Source: JAFMDF01 sp039024375 (GTDB lineage Bacteria > Bacteroidota > Bacteroidia > Chitinophagales > Saprospiraceae). Taken from it: a stretch of DNA of 11,235 nt. A program made the translations under genes and the position numbers. The stretch is taken from the NCBI GenBank assembly GCA_039024375.1, contig JBCCQK010000250.1:1-11235 (forward strand), read 5' to 3'. Numbering within the stretch: position 1 is the stretch's first letter; each line of letters starts with the position of its first letter. The notes below the pieces were generated by a model, which was not told the origin of the DNA, ran no database searches, and saw only the letters and a list, made by a program, of their open reading frames with translations. Positions 1 to 6,538 of this stretch are shown here, in pieces.

Positions 1-1
1 A

Positions 2-109
2 AAATTTTTAGCTTTTTTAACTTGTCAACGTCATACGTCTCATTTCCCTGCTCTCGATTCTGAATGTTTACCAGACCTTTTTAGAAAAATACGTGTTAGG
101 TCAGCATGA
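2..109 (+). CDS. Possible 3' end of an upstream gene (partial, low confidence)
   Basis: Frame 2 is open from the left edge for 35 codons and stops at a TGA (107-109). That stop overlaps the exporter ATG (106-108) in an ATGA arrangement, the classic layout of translationally coupled genes. The readable tail contains ALDSECLPDLFRKIRV and matches no family I recognise. An open stretch of this length at a window edge can easily arise by chance in AT-rich DNA, so the overlap is the only real support. If it is real, the exporter is the distal gene of an operon, which would fit the lack of an obvious promoter in positions 1-105. Confidence 0.25.
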   Translation, partial: KFLAFLTCQRHTSHFPALDSECLPDLFRKIRVRSA

Positions 110-996
110 AAAATCAACCAATAACCAGTTCTCCTTCGCTAATTAGTTGGGGTATTTTAATCTTATTAAGTATGGTATGGGGAAGTTCGTATATCCTTAT
201 CAAAAAAAGTCTAATTGCATTTAGTCCGATTCAAGTAGCGTGTTTACGCTTGGGGATTTCGGCCATTGCTTTTTTCCCCGTTTTTCTTTGGCATTTTAGC
301 ACGACGGATTGGTCGAAATTAAAGTATCTGGTCATTGTTGGGGTAACGGGAAGTGGGCTACCAGCTTTGCTGTTTTCAACGGCACAAACCGAGATTAGTA
401 GTTCCGTAGCGGGCGTTTTAAGTTCTTTATCTCCACTTTTTACGCTAGTCATTGGTATTATATTCTTCGGTACTGCCGTCGTATGGTCAAAAGTAACAGG
501 TATTTTGGTGGGACTTTTAGGCGCTGTAGCACTTATCGTATTTGGCCAAAATGTGGGTATTGAGGGTAATCTATGGTACGGCGGCTTAGTAGTTATTGGC
601 TGTTTATGTTATGCAATAAGCAGTAATACCGTTAAAGCCTATTTACAGGATGTGAGTTCTATCAAAATCAGCTCCGCCGCCTTTTTCATTGTGGGGTTTC
701 CTTGCTTACTTTATCTACTGACATCTGATGTCCCGACTATCGTGCAGACCCACGAACACGGTTGGCAATCCTTAGGAACTGTTACGCTACTGGCAATGGC
801 AGGAACCGTTATGGCGACCATTCTATTTTTTAAATTAGTGCAAGTGACCAATCCCGTTTTTGCCTCTTTAGTAAGTTATCTAATCCCAATAGTAGCCATT
901 TTTTTGGGCGCTTACGACGGGGAGCCTATCACTTTTTTACACTTGACGGGAATGGCACTTATTTTGACGGGCGTTTATTTAACAAAAGAAAAATGA
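106..996 (+). CDS. EamA/DMT-superfamily inner-membrane transporter
   Basis: This is a 296-residue integral membrane protein of the drug/metabolite transporter superfamily (EamA, RhaT/RarD-like), predicted to export small metabolites or amino acids across the inner membrane. The substrate cannot be read from sequence. About ten hydrophobic segments are visible (near residues 13-33, 42-62, 73-91, 98-121, 127-147, 156-178, 187-205, 223-242, 250-270 and 277-293), in the usual two repeated halves of five. The first half opens with the family signature SMVWGSSYILIKK (22-34). Each half carries a proline-containing fourth helix: SLSPLFTLVIG at 107-117 and SYLIPIVAIFLG at 257-268. The second is followed by the characteristic Gly-Glu (272-273); the first half lacks that glutamate (FFGTAV). 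Length is normal and the protein appears intact. The ATG at 106 is the only start giving a normal N-terminus. The stop codon lies inside a TAGTGACTAGT-type repeat. Confidence 0.88.
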   Translation: MKNQPITSSPSLISWGILILLSMVWGSSYILIKKSLIAFSPIQVACLRLGISAIAFFPVFLWHFSTTDWSKLKYLVIVGVTGSGLPALLFSTAQTEISSSVAGVLSSLSPLFTLVIGIIFFGTAVVWSKVTGILVGLLGAVALIVFGQNVGIEGNLWYGGLVVIGCLCYAISSNTVKAYLQDVSSIKISSAAFFIVGFPCLLYLLTSDVPTIVQTHEHGWQSLGTVTLLAMAGTVMATILFFKLVQVTNPVFASLVSYLIPIVAIFLGAYDGEPITFLHLTGMALILTGVYLTKEK

Positions 997-1002
997 CTAG
1001 TA

Positions 1003-1045
1003 TAGTGACTAGTAAAAAGTTGGTTAGTGATTAGTAGTGCAGTAG
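1003..1045. repeat. Degenerate TAGTGACTAGT repeat after the exporter stop
   Basis: TAGTGACTAGT occurs at 1003-1013 and a one-base variant, TAGTGATTAGT, at 1025-1035. Related fragments (TGACTAGT, AGTAGTG, AGTAG) lie on both sides, and one of them includes the exporter stop codon (994-996). The identical 11-mer recurs at 4022-4032, just after sucA. The pattern resembles a dispersed short tandem repeat. The rest of 1046-1213 shows no gene and no clear promoter match, only AT-rich sequence leading to sucA. Confidence 0.55.
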
Positions 1046-1213
1046 TCTCTAAACACAATACATAAGTTGGTCAAATAAACCTCACCGATACGTGATTCTC
1101 CAAAAAAAGCACAATAAAACCTACTCTTTATTGTTAATTATCTTCATTTAGCCGAATTTTGCTAACAACTTTTTTAATCACTACAAAATAGACTTCTTTA
1201 TAATAAAAATACG

Positions 1214-3997
1214 ATGAGCGATTATTCATTTATAGCTAATGCCCACCCTTCGTTTATTGATTCTATGTATCAACGCTTTAAAGAAAACCCTGCGAGCGTC
1301 GAGGAAGGCTGGCGTACTTTTTTTAGTGGTTTCGATTATGCGGATGGTGCCATTGTCAACGGCAATGGAAATGGAAACGGAGCGACTGCTGTTGTCACTC
1401 CCGCAACGAATGGTCACGCAAAAAGCGAGTTTAGTGACAAAGAATTTCGAGTGCTTTCTCTGATTAAAGCCTATCGTAATCGGGGACATTTACAATCGAC
1501 GACCAATCCAATTCGTCAAAGAAAAAATAGAAATCCTAGATTAGATATTTCGGACTTCAACTTGTCAGAGGCAGATTTAGATACCGTTTTCCAAGCGAGT
1601 AAGGAAGCAGGTTTAGCAGGTAAAACACTTCGAGAGTTGATTACCCACCTCAATAAAGTCTATTGTGGAAATATTGGCTTCGAATACCACCACATCCAAG
1701 ACCGAGAAAAGCGCCGATGGATAAGAGCTAAAATTGAGCGTCACCTTCCCGACAGCAGCTACAATATTAGCATGGACAAGAAAAAGCGGATTTTGGAAAA
1801 GCTGAACGGGGCAGTTATTTTCGAACGCTTTTTGCACACCAAATACGTCGGTCAAAAGCGCTTTTCTTTGGAAGGAGGCGAGTCTGCTATTGTTGCGCTA
1901 GACAGTGCCATCAGCCGAGCGGCCGAAGAAGGCGTCGAAGAGATTGTCATTGGCATGGCGCACCGAGGACGCTTGAACGTTTTGGCTAATATTATGGGTA
2001 AAACTTACGAACACATCTTCAACGAATTTGAAGGAACGGCCGTCCCAGATTTGAGTTTTGGTGACGGTGACGTGAAATACCACTTGGGCTATTCTTCCAT
2101 TGTAGAAACCATTTCTGGAAAAAAGGTCCACTTAAAATTGGTCCCCAACCCATCTCACTTGGAATCGGTCAATACCGTCGTCGAAGGATTTGCGCGGGCC
2201 AAAGCAGATGTTTTGTACCAAAGTGATTACGACAAAATTTTACCCATTTTGATTCACGGAGATGCGGCCGTTGCGGGACAGGGTATCGTTTTTGAAACGG
2301 TTCAAATGAGCCAATTGGAAGGCTACTACACGGGAGGGACAATTCACTTTGTGATTAACAACCAAGTTGGTTTTACGACCAACTACGAAGAAGCCCGTTC
2401 TTCTACGTACTGTACGGGAGCGGCAAATGTCGTGCAAGCGCCCGTTTTCCACGTCAATGGAGATGACCCTGAAGCGGTGTTGTTTGCCATGGAATTTGCT
2501 TTGGAATACCGACAAAAGTTTAATAATGACGTATTTGTCGATATGGTTTGTTACCGTCGGCACGGCCACAACGAAGGGGACGACCCGAAGTTTACGCAGC
2601 CCGAAATGTACAAACTCATCAATAAGCATAAAAATCCTAGAGAAGTCTATTTGGACCAACTTTTGGCTAAAGGAGAGCTCGAAAAACAATTGGCCGAGTC
2701 GATGGAAAAAGGCTTCTGGAAAGACCTCCAAGACCGCTTGGATTTAGTCAAAGAGAAACCACTTCCTTATACGTACCAAGAACCCGAAGAAGCTTGGCGA
2801 AAACTCAATAAAACAAAAGACCCCGAAGACTTTATTGAGTCTCCCAAAACGGGTATCCAGAGAGAAACAGTAGATAAAATCATCAACCACTTGATGACCT
2901 TACCTGAGGATTTCACCCCTTTGAGCAAGGTCAATAGACTTTTAAAAGGCAAGCAAAAACTGCTCGATGCGGGGCAATTAGATTGGGCATTAGCCGAATT
3001 GTTAGCCTACGGTTCTATTTTACTCGAAGGAAAGGACATTCGTATGAGCGGACAAGACGTTCGTCGAGGTACTTTCTCGCATCGACACGCCTATTTCAAC
3101 GATAGTAAGACGTTCGAGCCGTTGAACCGCTTAGAGGGAATGAGCGACGACCAAGGTCGGTTTATGATATACAACTCGCTGCTTTCGGAGTTCGGTGTTT
3201 TGGGGTTTGAATACGGTTATTCCTTAGCCAATCCGAACACATTGGTACTTTGGGAGGCCCAATTTGGCGATTTCTACAACGGCGCTCAGACGATGGTGGA
3301 CCAATACGTAGCGGCGGGAGAAAGTAAGTGGGGTCGAATGAGTGGCTTAGTCATGCTACTACCGCACGGTTACGAAGGGCAGGGGCCAGAACACTCAAGT
3401 GCTCGCCCCGAGCGGTTTTTACAAGCTTGTGCCGAGTTCAACATGACCGTTGCCAACGTTACGTCACCCGCTAATTTCTTCCATTTACTTCGACGCCAAT
3501 TAGAACGGCCATTTAGAAAGCCGTTGGTGGTCATGTCGCCTAAATCTTTGCTACGGCATCCGCTTTGCGTTTCGCCTAAAGAAGATATCGAAACGGGTAA
3601 TCGCTTTTTAGAATTACTGGATGACCCTGCAGTTACTACAGCCAAAGCAGCCAAAAATATTAAGCGAGTACTCTACTGTTCGGGTAAAGTTTATTACGAT
3701 TTGCTACAAAAGAAAGAGGCGGACAAGCGAGACGATGTGGCGATTGTGCGTTTGGAACAATTATATCCATTCCCGCTGACGCAGATGGAGGAAATGAAGA
3801 AAAAATACAAAGATGCCGAAGCCTTTTGGGTACAAGAAGAGTCCTCTAATATGGGCGCTTGGCAGTTCTTTTTGGCCTTCTACCGAGACTTTTCTATTAA
3901 GCTGATTTCTAGAGGGTCTAGTGCGTCTCCTGCTAGTGGCTTTAAAAAGGTGCACGACCAACAGCAGCAGCAGTTGATTGAAGAGGCTTTTGCTTAG
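1214..3997 (+). CDS. sucA: 2-oxoglutarate dehydrogenase E1 component
   Basis: This is the thiamine-diphosphate-dependent E1 subunit of the 2-oxoglutarate dehydrogenase complex. It decarboxylates 2-oxoglutarate and passes the succinyl group to the E2 lipoyl arm in the TCA cycle (cytoplasm). At 927 residues it has the normal family length. In order: an N-terminal E2-contact segment (about 5-40, SFIANAHPSFIDSMYQRF); a low-complexity Asn-Gly linker (49-56); the first dehydrogenase domain with GMAHRGRLN (247-255), NPSHLESVN (312-320), GDAAVAGQG (349-357), the ThDP-pocket segment INNQVGFTT (381-389) and RRHGHNEGD (448-456); the transketolase-like pyrimidine domain with FSHRHAYFND (621-630), EFGVLGFEYGYS (659-670) and PHGYEGQGPEHSSAR (717-731); and a C-terminal domain with VRLEQLYPFP (845-854) and QEESSNMGAW (874-883). 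A Gln5 run lies near the C-terminus (916-920). sucB (E2) is not directly downstream, because the next gene is convergent. Confidence 0.97.
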   Translation: MSDYSFIANAHPSFIDSMYQRFKENPASVEEGWRTFFSGFDYADGAIVNGNGNGNGATAVVTPATNGHAKSEFSDKEFRVLSLIKAYRNRGHLQSTTNPIRQRKNRNPRLDISDFNLSEADLDTVFQASKEAGLAGKTLRELITHLNKVYCGNIGFEYHHIQDREKRRWIRAKIERHLPDSSYNISMDKKKRILEKLNGAVIFERFLHTKYVGQKRFSLEGGESAIVALDSAISRAAEEGVEEIVIGMAHRGRLNVLANIMGKTYEHIFNEFEGTAVPDLSFGDGDVKYHLGYSSIVETISGKKVHLKLVPNPSHLESVNTVVEGFARAKADVLYQSDYDKILPILIHGDAAVAGQGIVFETVQMSQLEGYYTGGTIHFVINNQVGFTTNYEEARSSTYCTGAANVVQAPVFHVNGDDPEAVLFAMEFALEYRQKFNNDVFVDMVCYRRHGHNEGDDPKFTQPEMYKLINKHKNPREVYLDQLLAKGELEKQLAESMEKGFWKDLQDRLDLVKEKPLPYTYQEPEEAWRKLNKTKDPEDFIESPKTGIQRETVDKIINHLMTLPEDFTPLSKVNRLLKGKQKLLDAGQLDWALAELLAYGSILLEGKDIRMSGQDVRRGTFSHRHAYFNDSKTFEPLNRLEGMSDDQGRFMIYNSLLSEFGVLGFEYGYSLANPNTLVLWEAQFGDFYNGAQTMVDQYVAAGESKWGRMSGLVMLLPHGYEGQGPEHSSARPERFLQACAEFNMTVANVTSPANFFHLLRRQLERPFRKPLVVMSPKSLLRHPLCVSPKEDIETGNRFLELLDDPAVTTAKAAKNIKRVLYCSGKVYYDLLQKKEADKRDDVAIVRLEQLYPFPLTQMEEMKKKYKDAEAFWVQEESSNMGAWQFFLAFYRDFSIKLISRGSSASPASGFKKVHDQQQQQLIEEAFA

Positions 3998-3999
3998 TG

Positions 4000-4032
4000 T
4001 AGTGACTCGTAATTAGTTGATTAGTGACTAGT
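4000..4032. repeat. TAGTGACTAGT-type repeat after the sucA stop
   Basis: TAGTGACTCGT (4000-4010) and TAGTGACTAGT (4022-4032) lie directly behind the sucA TAG stop (3995-3997), and that stop is itself part of a TAGTGTAGTGAC run. The second unit is an exact 11-base copy of 1003-1013 behind the exporter gene. No terminator-like stem is needed to explain it. It looks like a dispersed intergenic repeat. Confidence 0.55.
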
Positions 4033-4043
4033 TGAACAAAATA

Positions 4044-4081
4044 AGAAAGCCGCTGAATCCGAAAGGATTTAGCGGCTTTCT
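4044..4081. terminator. Bidirectional intrinsic terminator between sucA and thrS
   Basis: A 17-bp stem (4044-4060 with 4065-4081) has a single G-T wobble and is capped by a GAAA tetraloop (4061-4064). The core, GCCGCTGAATCC, is GC-rich, and A-rich/T-rich flanks give U-rich tails. On the - strand the stem is followed by TATTTTGTTC, and on the + strand its 3' arm ends in CTTTCTGCTT. Placed between two convergent genes, it probably ends transcription of both sucA and thrS. Confidence 0.85.
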
Positions 4082-4131
4082 GCTTGTAAGGACTGAATGC
4101 AGGTCTGGAGACTTGATACATCGAACAGCGA

Positions 4132-4167
4132 TATTTTAATCCCGCTTTATTGAGTGGGATTGAAATA
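4132..4167. repeat. Inverted repeat (14-bp stem) in the convergent gap
   Basis: TATTTTAATCCCGC (4132-4145) pairs with GTGGGATTGAAATA (4154-4167) across an 8-nt loop, with two G-T wobbles. There is no strong T-run, so it is a weaker terminator candidate than the 4044-4081 stem. It may serve as a backup terminator for thrS or be a remnant of a palindromic repeat element. Confidence 0.5.
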
Positions 4168-4169
4168 AC

Positions 4170-4223
4170 TAGTTCCTCGTCTCCCGACGAGTAACTATGG
4201 AGAACTCAACTTCTATTAGAAGT
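4170..4223. repeat. Two further small palindromes before the thrS stop
   Basis: TAGTTCCTCGT (4170-4180) pairs with ACGAGTAACTA (4187-4197) with one mismatch across a CTCCCG loop. A second perfect palindrome, ACTTCTA-T-TAGAAGT, spans 4209-4223. AGTAACTA occurs at 4190-4197 and again at 4222-4229. The inverted repeats are seen directly; a role as a repeat element or mRNA 3' end is inferred. Confidence 0.45.
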
Positions 4224-4236
4224 AACTACTTGTTGT

Positions 4237-6198
4237 TTAAACGGTTGCCACCGCAGGTTCGGGTTGATTCTCCATTTCGAGCAATTGATTGAAGTAATCT
4301 TGAAACGCTGCTAAAGTCTTTAATCCTTTGTCGCCTTCGCCTTGCAATCTAACGCCAACGCCTCCCGCTTCTACTTCTTTTTCTCCGACAATCAGCAATA
4401 GAGGAATTTTTTTCAACTCGTTGTCTCTAATCTTACGGCCAATACTTTCGTTTCGGTCATCGACGAAGCCCCGAATATCTTTTTCCGCTAATTGCGTGAC
4501 GACACTTTCGGCGTAAGCATTATACTTATCACTGACAGGAAGCACAACGAACTGCTCGGGCGTCAACCACAATGGAAATTTCCCAGCTGTATGCTCAATC
4601 AATACACTCATAAATCGCTCCAACGAACCGAAGGGCGCTCGGTGAATCATAATGGGTCGGTGCTTTTCGTTGTCTGAACCAATATACTCCAACTCGAACC
4701 TTTCGGGTAAGTTATAATCCACTTGAATGGTTCCTAACTGCCATTGTCTGCCCAACGCATCTTTAATCATAAAATCTAGCTTAGGGCCGTAGAAAGCTGC
4801 TTCTCCCAGTTCGGTAACCGTTTCTAGTCCTACCTCTTCGGTGGCCGCAATAATAGCCGCTTCGGCATTTTGCCAGTTTTCGTCCGAACCGATGTACTTC
4901 TCAGGCTTATTAGGGTCCCGTAAAGAGATTTGTGCGGTATATTCTTTGAAACCCATCTTTTGCAGTACCGCTTTGGTCAAATCTAGTACATTTAAGAATT
5001 CATCTTTTAGCTGTTCTTCCGTACAGAAGATATGGGCATCGTCCTGCGTAAATCCACGTACCCGCGACAGGCCGTGCAATTCACCACTTTGTTCGTAGCG
5101 ATAGACCGTTCCAAATTCTGCAATCCGAATGGGCAGTTCTTTGTAAGAATGCGGTCGGTGCGCATACACCTCGCAGTGGTGCGGACAGTTCATGGGCTTT
5201 AACAAAAACTCTTCGTCTATTTTCGGCGTTTTGACGGGCTGAAAACTATCTTCACCGTACTTAGCGTAGTGTCCCGAAGTGACATACAACTCTTTCTTAC
5301 CAATATGTGGTGTAGTAACCAATTTATAGCCTCGTTTTACTTGCTCGTCCTGCATAAACTTCATTAAACGTTCCCGCACCGCATTTCCTTTGGGCAACCA
5401 AATCGGAAGACCTTGTCCTACTCTTTCGGAGAACATGAACAAGTCCATCTCCTGTCCTATTTTTCGGTGGTCTCGCTTTTTGGCCTCTTCCAACATTAAC
5501 AGGTACTGCTTCAACTCCTTAGCTTTAGGAAACGAGACCCCCCGCAGGCGTACCATTTGCTGCCGAGATTCGTCCCCTTGCCAAAAAGCACCGCCAACCT
5601 TCATAATTTTGACCGCTTTAATTTTTCCCGTATCAGGAACATGCGGCCCTTTACACAAGTCCACAAAATTTCCTTGCGTGTACAGCGTCAGTGCTTCGTC
5701 TTCGCCCCGCTTTTCTATCAATTCGAGTTTATACTCGTCTCCTTTTTCGGTAAAAAATTGAACAGCCTCCGACTTAGAAATGTCCTGTCTAACAAATTTA
5801 TTTTTCTGCCGAGCCAATTCCAACATCTTGTCTTCAATTTTCTTGAAGTCACTTTCCGAAATTTTGTACTCGCCTGGGTCAATATCGTAGTAAAATCCGT
5901 CGTCGATGGCGGGCCCTGTTCCAAATTTCACTCCTGGATATAAGGCTTCGATTGCCTCCGCCATCAAGTGTGCAGTAGAGTGCCAAAAGGTCATTTTACC
6001 GTCCTTATCTCGCCAAGTTAATAATTGCACCAACGAATCTTCGGTAATCGGTCGGTCAGCATCCCAAACGGTTCCGTTTACTTTTGCGGATAAAACATTT
6101 CGAGCCAAGCCCGAGCTAATGGATTCGGCTACTTGCATCGAAGTAACCCCTGATTCGTATTGACGAACGCTGCCGTCGGGAAGAGTTATATTAATCAT
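4237..6198 (-). CDS. thrS: Threonyl-tRNA synthetase
   Basis: This class II aminoacyl-tRNA synthetase charges tRNA-Thr in the cytoplasm. Its 653 residues compare with about 640 in E. coli, and all domains are present. An N-terminal TGS domain occupies about 1-62. The editing domain that hydrolyses Ser-tRNA-Thr has its four metal/active-site residues intact: H73 and H77 in HSTAHLMAEA, C182 and H186 in LCKGPH. The catalytic core shows class II motif 2 around FGTVYRYEQSGELHG (362-376). The three zinc ligands that bind threonine are C338 (MNCPHH), H389 (DDAHIF) and H519 (MIHRAPFGS). Motif 3 lies near 518-530 (GSLERF). The anticodon-binding domain runs from about 546 to 640. The start at 6198 gives the canonical first strand of the TGS fold. 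In many bacteria, including Bacteroidota, infC-rpmI-rplT follow thrS; here the gene ends against convergent sucA, so it is probably monocistronic. Confidence 0.98.
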   Translation of the reverse strand: MINITLPDGSVRQYESGVTSMQVAESISSGLARNVLSAKVNGTVWDADRPITEDSLVQLLTWRDKDGKMTFWHSTAHLMAEAIEALYPGVKFGTGPAIDDGFYYDIDPGEYKISESDFKKIEDKMLELARQKNKFVRQDISKSEAVQFFTEKGDEYKLELIEKRGEDEALTLYTQGNFVDLCKGPHVPDTGKIKAVKIMKVGGAFWQGDESRQQMVRLRGVSFPKAKELKQYLLMLEEAKKRDHRKIGQEMDLFMFSERVGQGLPIWLPKGNAVRERLMKFMQDEQVKRGYKLVTTPHIGKKELYVTSGHYAKYGEDSFQPVKTPKIDEEFLLKPMNCPHHCEVYAHRPHSYKELPIRIAEFGTVYRYEQSGELHGLSRVRGFTQDDAHIFCTEEQLKDEFLNVLDLTKAVLQKMGFKEYTAQISLRDPNKPEKYIGSDENWQNAEAAIIAATEEVGLETVTELGEAAFYGPKLDFMIKDALGRQWQLGTIQVDYNLPERFELEYIGSDNEKHRPIMIHRAPFGSLERFMSVLIEHTAGKFPLWLTPEQFVVLPVSDKYNAYAESVVTQLAEKDIRGFVDDRNESIGRKIRDNELKKIPLLLIVGEKEVEAGGVGVRLQGEGDKGLKTLAAFQDYFNQLLEMENQPEPAVATV

Positions 6199-6275
6199 TT
6201 TCGCAAAAAATATGGAAATTCAGAAAGTTTGGTAGAACTTACGATTTTTGAATACATAAAGTTCAACTAATAGCG

Positions 6276-6283
6276 CAAAAATA
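6276..6283 (-). promoter_or_regulatory. Candidate thrS -7 promoter element
   Basis: Read on the - strand this is TATTTTTG, a full match to the Bacteroidota -7 consensus TAnnTTTG. It lies about 78 bases before the thrS ATG, which would give a leader of roughly 70 nt. I see no convincing TTTG -33 element at the expected distance, so the call rests on the -7 match and its position. Confidence 0.4.
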
Positions 6284-6362
6284 GGCTTTTTTAGCGTATG
6301 GTTTTACCCACTATTCAACTTTTCCTAATGGTTTTCTTGTAAAGAGAATAGCCCATAGTAAA

Positions 6363-6401
6363 TTTTGATTGAAACCAGTTCAATGTCTGTTTTAATCAAA
6401 A
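6363..6401. repeat. Inverted repeat with 13-bp stem upstream of thrS
   Basis: TTTTGATTGAAAC (6363-6375) pairs with GTTTTAATCAAAA (6389-6401) with one G-T wobble and a 13-nt loop. Its right arm abuts, and shares one base with, the large palindrome at 6401-6469. It is AT-rich and could contribute the U-rich tail that the neighbouring palindrome would need to act as a terminator on the - strand. Confidence 0.5.
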
Positions 6402-6469
6402 AGGGGATTTGAAAGGGGGAGAAAATAGATTTTATTAAAATCCATTTTCTCCCCCTTTCAAATCCCCTT
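6401..6469. repeat. 69-nt near-perfect palindrome
   Basis: Two 34-base arms (6401-6434 and 6436-6469) are symmetric about position 6435 and differ at a single pair (A6427 opposite C6443). The arms begin AAGGGGATTTGAAAGGGGG. On the - strand the palindrome is followed by TTTGATTAAAAC, so with the adjoining Ts of the arm it ends in a U5 run and could act as a terminator for the rlpA-like gene. Arms this long exceed what a terminator needs, which also fits a dispersed palindromic element or small non-autonomous mobile repeat. No target-site duplication is obvious. Confidence 0.75.
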
Positions 6470-6478
6470 AAGCGAGCA

Positions 6479-6516
6479 TATGATTTGCCCAAGTTACTCG
6501 ACTTGGACAAATCATA
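6479..6516. repeat. Inverted repeat just after the rlpA-like gene
   Basis: TATGATTTGCCCAAGT (6479-6494) pairs with ACTTGGACAAATCATA (6501-6516) with one mismatch around a TACTCG loop, giving a 16-bp stem. It starts about 22 bases after the rlpA-like stop on the - strand. The sequence after it on that strand is not T-rich, so it could stabilise the mRNA 3' end or act with the large palindrome, but alone it is not a standard intrinsic terminator. Confidence 0.55.
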
Positions 6517-6538
6517 CGATAATAAAACAAAAGACGAA

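Noticed and set aside
1003..1045. CRISPR array
   Set aside because: The repeat units are about 11 bases, degenerate and without regular unique spacers, and no cas gene is nearby.
1111..1134. ACAATAAA/TTTATTGT inverted repeat between the exporter gene and sucA
   Set aside because: The stem is only 8 A/T-rich pairs with an 8-nt loop and no proper T-tail, so it is too weak to call a terminator.
2367..2747. A 126-codon + strand open frame, and a 163-codon - strand frame at 2240-2731, inside sucA
   Set aside because: Both lie wholly inside the strongly conserved sucA reading frame, show no recognisable domain, and have the skewed composition expected of out-of-frame reading.
6199..6400. T-box or threonine leader-peptide attenuator in front of thrS
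   Set aside because: T-boxes are mainly found in Firmicutes. I found no T-box consensus and no Thr-rich short frame, and the large stems lie upstream of the likely thrS promoter.
6325..6510. A 61-codon - strand open frame in the rlpA-thrS gap
   Set aside because: It runs through all three inverted repeats, so its residues are dictated by the palindromes; there is no homology or initiation signal.
6363..6516. Insertion sequence or mobile element with transposase
   Set aside because: No transposase-like frame lies in or near the palindromes, and I see no direct target-site duplication; at most it is a non-autonomous repeat.
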